Assembly (NCBI GenBank): GCA_013397455.1
Contig: VYZB01000096.1
Span: forward strand, 2,272,521 to 2,336,520
Origin: Crotophaga sulcirostris
Lineage: Eukaryota > Chordata > Aves > Cuculiformes > Crotophagidae
Reading direction: 5' to 3'
Length of the DNA: 64,000 nucleotides
This document shows, piece by piece, positions 50,470 to 61,801 of the stretch. Under the pieces are notes generated by a model, which worked only from the letters and a program-made list of their open reading frames with translations, did no database searches and was not told where the DNA came from. The stretch's first letter is position 1; each line of letters begins with the position of its first letter. A program made the position numbers and the translations under genes.

Positions 50470-50475
50470 TGCATG
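50470..50475 (+). promoter_or_regulatory. TGCATG (RBFOX-type) motif about 80 nt upstream of the 50558 cassette
   Basis: Exact TGCATG in 'tttttaatgcatgattta'. The upstream position would favour skipping in RBFOX-expressing cells. Function inferred. Confidence 0.45.
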
Positions 50476-50557
50476 ATTTATATTACTTTTATTATTATTT
50501 CTGCATTTTCTCTCTCCCCCTCTTTTTGTTTTACATATTGCTTTCATTTGTTAATAG

Positions 50558-50593
50558 AAGAAAAGAAAGCAGATCCAGAGAATGGGGATACAG
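50558..50593 (+). CDS. RIMS2: RIMS2 cassette exon, 36 nt, phase 1 to 1
   Basis: Follows 'attgctttcatttgttaatag'-type acceptor sequence preceded by a CT-rich stretch (ctctctccccctctttttg). The frame reads E, then EKKADPENGDT, with one G left before gtaggg. Twelve codons, 36 nt, phase 1 in and 1 out. Acidic with a Lys pair and Asn-Gly, very much like the peptide at 15960 (NNGDKE) and that at 21535 (KRNGVQE). It is the last well-supported optional exon before the core exon at 53333. Confidence 0.78.
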
Positions 50594-53332
50594 GTAGGGT
50601 GATGTTCAAAATATTTTTGTTTTTTTCCCCTCAAATTCTTTGATCTATTATGTTTAAGAAAATGTGTACTATCGAGTTTTTATGTATTTTGGGTATTTCA
50701 AAATAAACACTACAAAATGGAAACTAAGAAAGGGCTTTCCCACATGTATTTCCTTTAATTTTTCAAGGGAGTCAAATTAGGGTGATAAATGGGAAGAAAA
50801 AGACCAGAATCAGCTAAGAAGGACTCTCATATACCTTAAGACTTCTGTTCTGTCCTTTCCACTCCAGGCACAGAGTATGCAAACTTGCACTCTGCCTTCT
50901 TCCTCTCTATTATCGGTTTATGACTTCCAATATCTCAGTGTTTCTGTAGTCCTCTCATCACTAGTTTTGCCCCATTCATGAGGTGCTGTTCCTCCCAAAT
51001 TTCCGATCCCTCTGGCACAAATTAGGCTCTCACCACAGTCCTTGTGGATGCGAGGGCAGGTTACAGAGCTTTTGTGCATACTATTCTGACATTTCAGGAC
51101 TGTGTTTGCACTGTATTTTTGCTGCTTTCCCTCAGCACACTTTCTTCTAAAAATATGGAGAATGACTGATATTGAATCAGTAGAACCAAAGCTGATCTTC
51201 CTCATAACAAACTTTCACTGTCCTCAAGATTCCCTCTATTTGCCTATAACAGAAATCAGTCACTTGTTAAAGGCAGTTCCAAAAGTACATTGCAAGTTAG
51301 TTCTTCTTCTATTAAGTTTTTTAGGAATTGATTTATTTTTTTCTAAACTTGCTATCTTGTTTTTCTCTTGAGACTAAAATGAGCCACCAGTTTTGCTTAT
51401 TTTGTTACAGAGGACTCACACCAAGGACTTGTGTTGTACTTCCCTTTTCAGTTGCAGATTTTAGAGTGCTTTGTTTTGCATATCATAAGGAATTGGATTG
51501 GTGGAAATCTAACTTCGTCTTGCATTTCCTGAATTTTGACAGAATGTGTGGGAAAAAGAACATATATGATGATTTCATAAGAAAAATTGACAAAATTTCC
51601 CTTTTGATGAAAAGTGTCTCTTTTCTTATGTTAGGGAAGCACGACAAGTGGATTTTCAAAATATTATGATTTCTTTCTTTGAGCAGAAGTTAGTGTGTTT
51701 TACTTCAAAAGCACTTGTGTGTAATCTTCCAGTTTAAAGTTTAAAGTTTTTGTTTTCAAGAGAAAAAAAATATATCTTTAGGGCATTTAAAACAAGATTC
51801 TTAAAAAAAAATAAATCACTGCATCTTGATGATAAATTGGCAAATATTTCTTTGGGACTTATAATGTTTGAGGAGATTTATGATAGAAAAATCTACCTGT
51901 ATTTCATTTTAGGAATTTTCATCTGCTGCTGTCATTAATTTCTTCTTTTACATTCATTTTTCTTGATTTTCTTTTCTCTTAAAAGTTTTGATGAAAACTT
52001 TTTTTTCATGTAAGATTGAATACGAATATCAGAAGCCAGAGGGTTTATAGAAAATAATACAGTTTAGCCTTATTGCATTCCCTCTTCCTTTCACCTGCTT
52101 CCTTCAAGATTTCCTATGAAATGCCACAAGATTTAGGTGAAAGGTCTCATAGTATGTGCTACTACCATCACTGTTGTCAAGAAAGAAAATACAAAGCTCA
52201 GATGCCCTGCAGAGGCCCTATACAAAACCTCACTTTACTATTAGATTATAATTTAGAACTGACGTTTAAAGTTTAAGTCAGGTTTATATAATACAGTGGA
52301 ATCTAATATTCACATCTCTGTTCTATAAATAAAGTCCAGATTGTAAAATATATATAGCGTACAGAAACTTCCATTTATGACTAGTGGGATTCTGAAATTT
52401 TAACCCTAGATGACTTTTAATGTCAATCAAAATGAATACTTTTTAGCATTCACTGGGTAACGAATTACTCTTGATTCATATCATGCTAAAGTGGAAGAGA
52501 ATCAAGCGTGTGTGTATAATAATTAACTATATTTTGTATGAAAATACATATATTTTTAATTCTGGGTTGTTGTCTTCCTCTCCTTTTTCTCACTCTTACA
52601 TCTCAGCTCTGGCACTAACTTATATTTTTACATAGTAAACTGTGGTATTACAGTACCAGTTGGTTGAAACCAGCTGCCACCCAAGTCATATAGTAAGAAA
52701 CCATCCCTAACTGAGACTAATCATGTATTTGGTCCAAGAATAGTGAATCCTGAAATAAGTCTTGAAGTTGTGTGTCAGAATGTAAAACGGTGATGCCACT
52801 GGGTGGCTCTTTATCATTTCTTTAGACATCTTTAAATTTTTTAAAGCATACAATGATGCTCAAATGGTAAACGGAAAGTCTGCTAGCCTGTGGTTGTTAC
52901 CTGATTAATATTTTGTTGCATCACACTACATAAAATGCAGAATCAGGACCTCCATCCAAAATAAGCAGGTTGTCTTTGCATTCCTTTTTTTAAATGAAAG
53001 ACTCAATTTCTCTTGAATATTTTTCAAATAGTAAAATTCTATTCTGTGGAAACATTGTGTTCCATTTACATTCATTTCTTCCACAAAGTTGGTTTTATTT
53101 GAGTTGTGTAGCTAATATAACACTTATTAAGATTCTGGTAAAGTACTTACTATCTACTATTTTCCTCCTCTTACAACTTTTTGATTTTCTGCAAAAACGT
53201 AATTCAGAAACTAAAATTATATACAATGTAATTTAAGTAAATCCTTCTGTTAAAACTTCCATAGGCATAACTTTAAACTTGGAATTGACAACTGCTTCTG
53301 TATTTATTTTCTTTTTTTTTTTAACTTAACAG
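50594..53332 (+). other. RIMS2: RIMS2 intron
   Basis: About 2.7 kb, AT-rich, ending in a strong pyrimidine tract (ttttctttttttttttaact, then taacag). An open frame of 113 codons at 51328-51669 has no compatible splice sites and aromatic-rich, non-RIM content. Nothing else was recognised. Confidence 0.75.
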
Positions 53333-53433
53333 GTGCAATGGATGTAGAAGAAAGGAATCGCCAAATGAAAATGAGCAAGTACAAACAGGTAGCAGGATCA
53401 GATTCCAGGCTGGAACAAGATTATCATTCTAAG
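53333..53433 (+). CDS. RIMS2: RIMS2 core linker exon (AMDVEERNRQMK ... DYHSK), with GC donor
   Basis: Two bases complete the split codon, then 33 codons read AMDVEERNRQMKMSKYKQVA and GSDSRLEQDYHSK. Mammalian RIM2 has AMDIEERNRQMKLNKYKQVA and GSDPRLEQDYHSK followed by YRSGWDPHRG, so identity, frame and the 3' boundary after HSK are secure. Visible differences are V for I, M for L, S for N, and S for P. The acceptor is excellent. The base pair after the final aag is gc, not gt (tctaag|gcaagg), so this intron appears to be GC-AG. Enters in phase 1, leaves in phase 0. Joined to the exon at 15014 the split codon is AGT (Ser); joined to any phase-1 cassette it is GGT (Gly). Confidence 0.97.
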
Positions 53434-53553
53434 GCAAGGGAGTTTTGTTTTGAAAAGCAACAAAATATGCTAAACTGAAATATCCATTATCCTTTTAGAA
53501 AGTAATAGATGAATGGGAGGTTGTTTCTTCAGTAAAATTTCTTCTGTGTCTCT

Positions 53554-53559
53554 AATAAA
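53554..53559 (+). terminator. Candidate intronic polyadenylation signal AATAAA
   Basis: Canonical AATAAA 76 nt after an in-frame TGA (53476-53478) that is reached if the GC donor at 53434 is not used. A GT-containing stretch follows at about 53590. The hexamer is common in AT-rich DNA, so this is suggestive only. Confidence 0.3.
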
Positions 53560-54614
53560 ATTATTGGATATGCAGCAAAACCCTTATCACAGAGTGTTTC
53601 TGATTATTAAAATTTAAGAAGGATAAGTTAAAGCAAATAAATTATCTTTTGAAATGAACAATAGGGCCATGATTTAAAAACTCAAAGAGAAGGGAAAAAG
53701 AGGTTTATTGAGTGGCAGATGGAATGAGAGCTATTGAAAACTGTTCACGATTTTCATACAGTTGAACACAGAGGTATCTTCAGCTATTGCAAACTGGAAG
53801 TTGTAGTGTTATTTAGTTGAATAGTGGCAGTTTAGCTCTTGGAAAAGTATGTTGTACATCAGCAGAATCTGCCACCCTAACTGTTGCAATTTGCCAAAAA
53901 TCTGAATCATTATGTAGTAATACAGTCTCAAATATACTACCCAAAATTTCCTGCTATCTGGAACAGGGTCATGTCATATACAGTGTGTTAATTAAAATAA
54001 TCGAGATATTTTCCATTTAGATTTCTATTATATAAAAATAATTTAGTGTCCTCTAAAAGACTTCTTTAATTGAGGTCAGATTGTAAGTGGAAAACACAAG
54101 ACATCTGACCTATAAAAGCTAGCTGAGGAAGAGAAGTCTGTTTTAGACGTTATTTCCAGGAGGTAGTTCCTTGCTCCAAGGATTGGCAAAGTCACTGTCA
54201 ATTGAGTAATTTCATATTTGAATACAAATAATTATCAAATTTATTAAGTGTTAATAATTTTTCAGGTAATGTAGACTAATATACTTTATGTAATTACTTT
54301 CCAGAATGTACATTTCTGAGGAAGTGCTTTAGTGAAACCCATGACAAAATGCAAACTCTATTAATGAAAATATTTAGAAGTGACAAAACAAAAAGTGTGA
54401 AAATGGCTTATAATATTTAAAAACTCTGTAGATGGGTTACATGCTGATTTGAGTATTTTACAAATGTAGTTTTTACTACAGAAGGCACAGGAATTTTTAT
54501 TAACATGTAGGAAGTAGGAATGGCTTGGTATACTGTCATGTTTAGGTGCATCTTTTATGTTGATACTTATAGCAAGATTATTTTCATGTGTGTCTATATT
54601 GTTGACTTTGAAAG

Positions 54615-54660
54615 GTGTTACCTTTTAGAGATGAACGTAATACTGTGAGCAGACCTTCTC
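54615..54660 (+). CDS. Weak exon candidate, 46 nt, phase 0 to 1
   Basis: Acceptor 'ttgttgactttgaaag|g' and a strong donor (tctc|gtaagt). Entering in phase 0, as needed after the 53433 exon, it reads VLPFRDERNTVSRPS and leaves one base. The length is not divisible by 3, so it would shift the frame of the expected YRSGWD continuation unless a phase-1 partner follows outside the window. Probably chance; recorded because both splice sites are good. Confidence 0.2.
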
Positions 54661-57600
54661 GTAAGTGTTATGATTGTATGTATCACAAAAATATGCCTTC
54701 ATGTATTGTATGTATAACCAGACTTATTCTGCTAATTTTTCTGCTCCCTCAATGCCTGACTGAAATTTGAGTTAGAAGTAGGACTGATATGGAGTAAAGA
54801 GAATAAATGGGCTGTCATGTGAATGAGCTGGATAGACTAGAACTAATTAAGGAAACATTTCCTACCCTTGTTTTTCTATTTCATCTATTATTGGGCCTCA
54901 CTCTACATCTTTTATCTTTTTAATTGAAATTTTACCTTCAATATTATTGGAATGTATTAAAGAGGAAAATTATAAATGGAATTATTTTATGAATATGCTG
55001 ATTTATTTATTGCACACATAAAATTGTCTCCAGAAATAAACACTTAATTTACTCTTCTGCCAAAGTGTAGTTTCAGTATTTGAAAATGAATTATTTATTC
55101 TATCAATGAACTTGTGGAAGTAGACACTGAATATTCACATATGTATATTATTTTGAAATGCATTCTTAAAAATGTGTAGTTTTAAAGCCATGTGAGAACC
55201 ATGACTCTCTTAAACTGTATGAGAGTTCTTTCTTCATTTTTTTTTTTAATACCACTGCTTCCCTTTAATTAAGTGCTTATATTATCTAGAGACAGAAAAT
55301 GAGTAAGTACAATTTATCTACCTGGTTTCTACAAAAATTCTTCTGGAATCAAAAACTGAAACACATATATCAAATGGTGAATGAAATCACAGGTTCTGTA
55401 TACTCTACAGTGACTGATTTTTTAAATATGTCAACTGGCACAAACAGGCAGTCAAGTATGCCATGACTGAGAAAAATGTCATTAAGTAGGCATTAAGTGA
55501 CATTCAGTAAAGCTAACATACACAACTTTCTTTTACCTTTTTTGTTCTATTTCTTTATTTAAATGGAAGTCAACAGCAACTGTATGTCACTTGTGATTAC
55601 TTTGAGTTAAGAAAAAATATCCTTCGTTACTAAGAGAGCAAAAGCTATAACAGTGGAAGTTATATTACATATGAAAACATTAAAGCAGATATCTGGTATT
55701 ATACCACTCCAGTTTTGTTCTACCCCTGGAATTCAGTTCTAGAGGCTTTACAGGAAGATACATACACTTCTGTAGTGCATAATCATACATTAAGAAGCTT
55801 GTGGGAAAAGTTTATTCCAGACATTGGTATTCTTAGAAGCTGCTGAAATATAAAATTGATTTTCTCATATTTTTTTCTCATGAATGATAAAATTGCAGAT
55901 TGTATCTTTATTATTCGTATACATGCCTCATTATTTTTGGAAAACTTAAGTATTTTGCTTCCATAATATTTTGTGTACCTGAGTTTGGCAGATAATATAT
56001 TGTGTAAAAGAGTTATTTCCTTAAATGCAGAAGTTGCAGGAGTATGGTTTCAGCACAGACATAAGGAAAAAGAACAGTATCTTTGATTTTCATATAAACA
56101 TATTTACAGCTAAGGAGATAAGAGGAAAAACAATGTGGGGATTAAGGATCAGTTAAAAGTATTTCTGATACTGGAACAGTTTTTTTTTTTTGAATACTGA
56201 GTACTAGTAGACTTGTACTAAATAGCATAAATAGTGAAGTCTGAATTGCAGCGCTTGTAGAAGCTGACATGCCGGAAATCTGAGTTCTAGTAATACAGAT
56301 AGAAAGCATAGTATCACAAGAGTGTTCCACCAGAGCTAAAAACTGCAACACTAGCCTGATTTATGTAATTTTCCATAAGAATATCTCTCGGATTAGTTTA
56401 TTGTTTTTCATATAAACTAAGCTTCCCAGTTCTTCCGTGATTAAGCAGGATACACTGTGAAGAGGGAAGAGCGAGCATGGGAACCCAGAGAAGTTGAGTG
56501 AGCAGCATGCTAGGTTAACTTTGTTTGCATTTGGTTGAACTGGCTTTTGAAGTCAGTTCCAAAAGTACCTCTTAAAACCTCTCTGATCCTTTCTGCCTCA
56601 CATCTTGGGGGCCATTCCCACCACTGCTTGGGTTCAGGAATCCCTGCTAACAAACGAAGGATAAATGGTGCGAAAAATCGTACCATTTTACTCTCCTTGC
56701 CCCCACGACTGGAACATGCCCAGTGGATTGACTAGGGAGAGTTGAAAAGCTTTGTTGCTACTAATAAAAAAGAGAGGATACTTCTTTTATATGGAGTCCT
56801 AGAAGTATTTGCAATCAATGTGAAATCAATGGAGAATCAAGAGAAAATTCCATCAACTCAGGCCATATTAGCCACTACGAAAGGGTCTGAGTAACTAAAA
56901 GTATTGAATGACAAACTAAAGCGACCTGCATTTATGTAGGAGTTAGAGTAGTGAAAACCAATTGTTTTCTTTAGGAACAAAGGTAAAACAGAGACTTCCA
57001 ACTAGCTGACACACATTTAAACCTCAGAGTATGATGAGATTAATTTTATTTGTTTTATTAGGAGAAAATAATGACCTACAAAAAAGCAGAGAAATCCAAT
57101 TGTATAATATAGCAAATAGTAATAGTCAGCAATGTACTATTAATTGTGTATTGTGTATTAGAGCAAAAAAGAAGAAAGTTAGTGTAAAAGAGATACAAGA
57201 CCAGTTAAAACCTGAAATTTTTGCCAAACTGATGACAAGGTTATTTAGCCAAATGTAGAAGAGTGCTTCAAATAGAGAATAATATAGAACAGCAGAGAGA
57301 ACTTTCCTACTCCACTTTTAATGATTCATATTGATGATAAAACTTGAAACTTTCTACTTCATCAGATGTATGTAATTCTGCAGTTTCTGTTAATAAATGT
57401 TTTAGATATGAGCATAATTCTCTGTGTTTGGTGTAGAAGACTAGTAGTATTAGGCATACTAGCATGTTACTTTGTGACTTCTAACCTGTTAGCAAGACCA
57501 AGGCAAATTAAGCTGCGGAAAATAAGAGTTAAGCATGGGCTCAGTTTACTTGAGTAATGTAGATACAGCTGAAATGCCCTTGAAGCATGCAGACAGCGAA

Positions 57601-60584
57601 AAGCTGCAGTTCTTCAGATGGCGACACTTTGATTCAGCAATGAATCAAGTACCACCTTATGGGTTACCTGTGTGAGAGAACATTGAAAAGGTAAGAGCTG
57701 TGACACTGGAGGTGGAAAAGGTTGAGTTTGAATGCATCAGAAGCAGATGTCCCTAATTCTCTGTCTCATTGCAATGTGCAAAAGTGTCCAAGAACTGCCT
57801 TTTGCCTCTAAAACCTGCAGTAAGAAGTTGTGTCATTGGTACAGCTACATGTGGTATGTTTTGACCTATGTTGTTTATTGAAACATTAGATTTAATGGTG
57901 TTTTGGGAATGCCCTTGTCTCCTTCTCAAAAATCAAAACAGAGAGGCACATAGAGCAGCAAAGATTGTTGACAGAAACATTTGTCACTTTTCTTTTTTAA
58001 ACCCTTGAGGAAGGGGAGTTGAGCAAACATCCAAACTAATAGGATGATGAGAACTTTGAGATTCTTACCGTATATGAGCTATAGTTGACTTATATTGGTT
58101 TTGAATTGGCAATTGTTTTTGAAAATTTAAGCTTAGAGCTTGGGAGTTTTGGGAAGATCATGATATGTCCTGTGATAATTTTGTAAGTTATAATAATTAT
58201 GAATATATCTCTTTGATCCTATAATTGTTTCTTACAACTGCTTTTGTTAAAAATGTAATTAGAAATATTCAGAATATTGAATAAAACGTGGAGGGTGGTT
58301 TAGATATCCATATTCCTTAAAAAAAGGGCAAAAATTGGAAATCTATTTTGTATGCATTTTTTTTTGACATACTGGTTTAAATTTTAAAATTTTAAATATG
58401 TGGATAAAACTTGGAAAGATGAAATAATTAGAATGTAGCTATGCTGAAGAATAATTAAGAAGGCAAAAATTAACACAGATAGTACCACACACAAATATTC
58501 CATGCAATTCATTTCTTTAAACTACCTGTAAAACCAAGGGCCTAACCAGTAGACTTTTATAGGCTTATAAATGGGAATAGCTGTGTGTATTTTTATAGGG
58601 TCCCTTCATCTTCCTCTTCCCAATCACACCAATTAGGTTAGCAAAGAATTTTCCAGATGAGGAAACTAGCTGTTGCCTGTTTCATGGCTTTTGTGCCTTG
58701 CTATGGACTAGCCAGTAATTGTAGTTTTGGACAAGAAACTTGATAACTAAATCAGCTGTCTGCTCTGGAAGGACAGGTGTCACTCTCAACAGCCTATGAG
58801 TGCTCATAATACCTAATCAATCATGCTTATTTATGATATGTAAGGAATTTTACTACTCAGTGGCAGAAAGAATCTCTCTGGCCCACAGCACTGATAGCAT
58901 TTATATTTTCAATCAAGTATTTTGTTGTATTATTCATGTAAAAAGTTTATGGTGTAAACTAGTGATGTTGCAGTTCTGGTTCCTAACTGCATTTTGCTGA
59001 TGAGTTAAAAGTAGTGACAGTGACTTTGAATGCAGATGTGGATTGGTCTGATTTCTAGTATTTTCTTCTTTAGTCACTGATATGCAAACTTTCATAAAAG
59101 ATTTCTGTTGCTGTCGTTTTCATATAATTCAAGGTCTCTTTTAATTAATTTTGATTTTTATGCTTTTCTAAATTATTTTTTAATCATGAGTATCCATGTC
59201 TCTTAGACATTTTGGATATTCTTAAATGTAATTCTGTGGTTAACACAAATACTGCATTCACAAATCGTGATCATGGCTGAAGTACTAACATCTGAAAGTA
59301 GAGTGATACTGGCTGTCTTTATCTGTCAGCAGGTACTTTCTGTTGTCAGTCTTTTTTCTTTGGTTTTGTGTAAGCTTCTGTTACTTATCCTATATCTAGA
59401 AAGCAGAGGTTTTATACATTATAAAATGTTGATAAAGTACCTTATAATTTTTCAATGAATCTCAAATAGAAAAAATTACTCCTGAAGGTAAAAAAATAAA
59501 ATCATCAGTCTATTTTGGCTCTGAATAATCATTAGTTATTGGGATTTCTTGGGAAAAAGGGGGATTTTTCAATAGCAGAAAATTACATTTTTCCATTTAA
59601 AAACCCCACAAAAAATGCTGTGTAACACAAAATCTTGAGTTTTACTCTTATAGCAGTTAGTTAAATATTTTTAGAAAAAAAATATTTTCTCAAACACGTG
59701 TATATCAAATATACATAAAAATCTGTATCAAAAGATTTCTGTCAAAGATTCAATTACGTAATTGTAACCCTTCCATTACTAATCATATTTTAAAATCACC
59801 TGGATGCTGTTTTGACCACCTTCCAACCAGAGTAAGCACTGCAATTTATCTTAAATCTTCTTATCCTTTTGTGATAGAAGATATTTTCTTTTCAGAACTG
59901 CTTTATGTAAACATGTGAATTGCTAAACTGTTAGTCTATTTTGGTTCAGAGTGCCTATCTTTTCATAGTAAACTCAGTTATTTCTGTTTACAGTTCTTAT
60001 CTGAATTTAAGCCTTTAAGTTCCAAGATGCTATTGAACTGAGTAACAATTAATGTCTAAAATAGTATGACTGTGCTTGATTTAATTATCTAAGATGTACT
60101 GAAACTGATGTTATGCTGATTAAAAATGAGAAAACCTATGGAAAAGAAGAAAGAAAATTGACTGGGAAATATGTACTAAATATCTGGGTGCCAAAGTGTG
60201 ACATTCAAAAATAGAGAATATATGAAGTTAATTTAATTGCTTCAACAGTCAGGATACTCTAAGAAAGGAGAATAATCATCTGTGATAATAAGTATCACAC
60301 CAGACTGCAGTTTGTGCTACTGAATTTTGTGGCAGGCAGAATATGCATAAACAGGACATTATTCACATTTGAAAGATAACAAGGATATAGCAGTGATTCC
60401 AGATAGATGGAAATATATTTGCTACATCAATTTGCTAGGCTCTTGACTGTAAAAAAATCAGGGAAAGCATAGTACGCAAGTAGAAAAATAGACCTGTACT
60501 CTCAATGCAGTGCTTGCATGGAGCCTGTTTAAACGTGTAGGAGACAAAATGAAGAAGCAGGACCTTTGTCTGTCCATTTACAAG

Positions 60585-60727
60585 GGGTGATTTTGAGGCC
60601 ACTGAGCGCTAACTCAAGAGGCAGAAAAGCTGGATGGCCCCTCGCTTCGCATGCCTCCTGCCCTGCCCAGTTTTAGAAAGTTCTCCTGGGACAGCCGCTC
60701 CCTGTGGTTCAGCTGGGCGTACCCTAG
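60585..60727. other. Locally GC-rich patch
   Basis: In a very AT-rich intron this 140-nt stretch (cccctcgcttcgcatgcctc, ctgccctgcccag, gacagccgctccctgtgg) stands out in base composition and has three CpGs. No frame, CR1 block or RNA fold was recognised. It may be an old repeat remnant or a conserved non-coding element. Confidence 0.4.
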
Positions 60728-61027
60728 ATTTTAGAGTTTACTGTTATCATTTGTTATTTTTCATTAAAAATGTTCTGGCGATAGTGATGAGTCCTCTGAA
60801 GGGATTTCAGTAGTGTGGATTTTTCTTCAGTCCAGCCTCTGGGAGTGCTTCTGTTTATTAAATGGGTTGATTTTCTGTGATAGCCCCAAATTTATCATCA
60901 GTGGAAATTTTGCCAATTTATCAACCTTCTTCCAAACAATAGATTTATGGTTATGAGGAATTTTTGCCTTCCATCCTACAGGAAAAACCTATGTATCTCT
61001 ATTCTATTTCCCCAAGGCATTTCACCA

Positions 61028-61078
61028 TTTCATTTCTTTCTTTCTTTTTCTTTCTTTTTTTGTTTTTTTTTTTTTTAA
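61028..61078. repeat. T-rich low-complexity run with (TTTC)n
   Basis: 'tttctttctttctttttctt' followed by runs of T. Simple low-complexity sequence. Confidence 0.8.
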
Positions 61079-61788
61079 GTATCTTAACCGCATAATCTCT
61101 TGCAGTTAATTTTAGTGAATATAACTGATTTCAAACATCCATATGGCAAGTAGTATATGTGAAGGATTTGCATGGATATGCAACATACCACTATTATTTT
61201 GTAAAAAGCTGTCTCTGCACAGTATGGCTAATCAAAGTAGGGTCAGGACTTCACAGTTTCACCACAGGGAGGTCTTTCCTTTGTAAAGCCTTAATGCTTT
61301 CAGTAGCACTTCTAATGAAAATGTTACTAAAACCTGAAATTATTTCTGTGACACTTCTAACCTATGGTATTTCTGACTGTCATTTGTTGGAAGTGAAGTC
61401 TTAGCTTACAAGAATAAATATTGATTTACTGTTAGGCAATAGAATATTTTCTTTAGTAATGCATCAAAAGGAATATTCTCCTCCTCCTGTAGATGAAAAT
61501 AGTTGTTTTACCAGAGATTTCTCAGACAATCTGGAAGCAGCAAATACTAAAAGGAAATAACAAGGAAAAAACCAAAAAACAGTTCTGAAAATTTAATCCT
61601 TACTTCTGAACAAAGTAATGAAGTGCCCTAAAAGTGTACATTTTTTAATACAAAAAGTAGAATAGTTAAACTATTGCAGCAAACTTATTATAATAGTAGT
61701 ATTCCAAGATAAAACATGAAATTTTATACAAAATTATCAAATAAAGTCTGCATAAACAAAACCATCTTGTCCTAAATCTTTGCCTTGA

Positions 61789-61801
61789 ATATATATATAT
61801 T
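61789..61801. repeat. Short (TA)n run
   Basis: Six alternating AT units. Ordinary microsatellite seed. Confidence 0.7.

Larger units (their letters stand above)
41567..50557 (+). other. RIMS2: RIMS2 intron (may be split by a microexon at 49082)
   Basis: About 9 kb. It contains a minus-strand CR1 with internal deletion (47235-47474), a 21-nt microexon candidate (49082-49102) and a 48-nt splice-like segment carrying a stop in the host frame (50280-50327). A TGCATG lies at 50470. Otherwise AT-rich without recognisable features. Confidence 0.65.

Noticed and set aside
51328..51669. 113-codon plus-strand open frame
   Set aside because: Aromatic-rich, no recognised domain and no compatible splice sites; chance frame in AT-rich intron.
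59473..59490. 18-nt phase 1 to 1 segment (EKITPE) before gtaaaa
   Set aside because: Lies downstream of the 53433 exon, where the running phase is 0, so it cannot be used as read. Poor acceptor.
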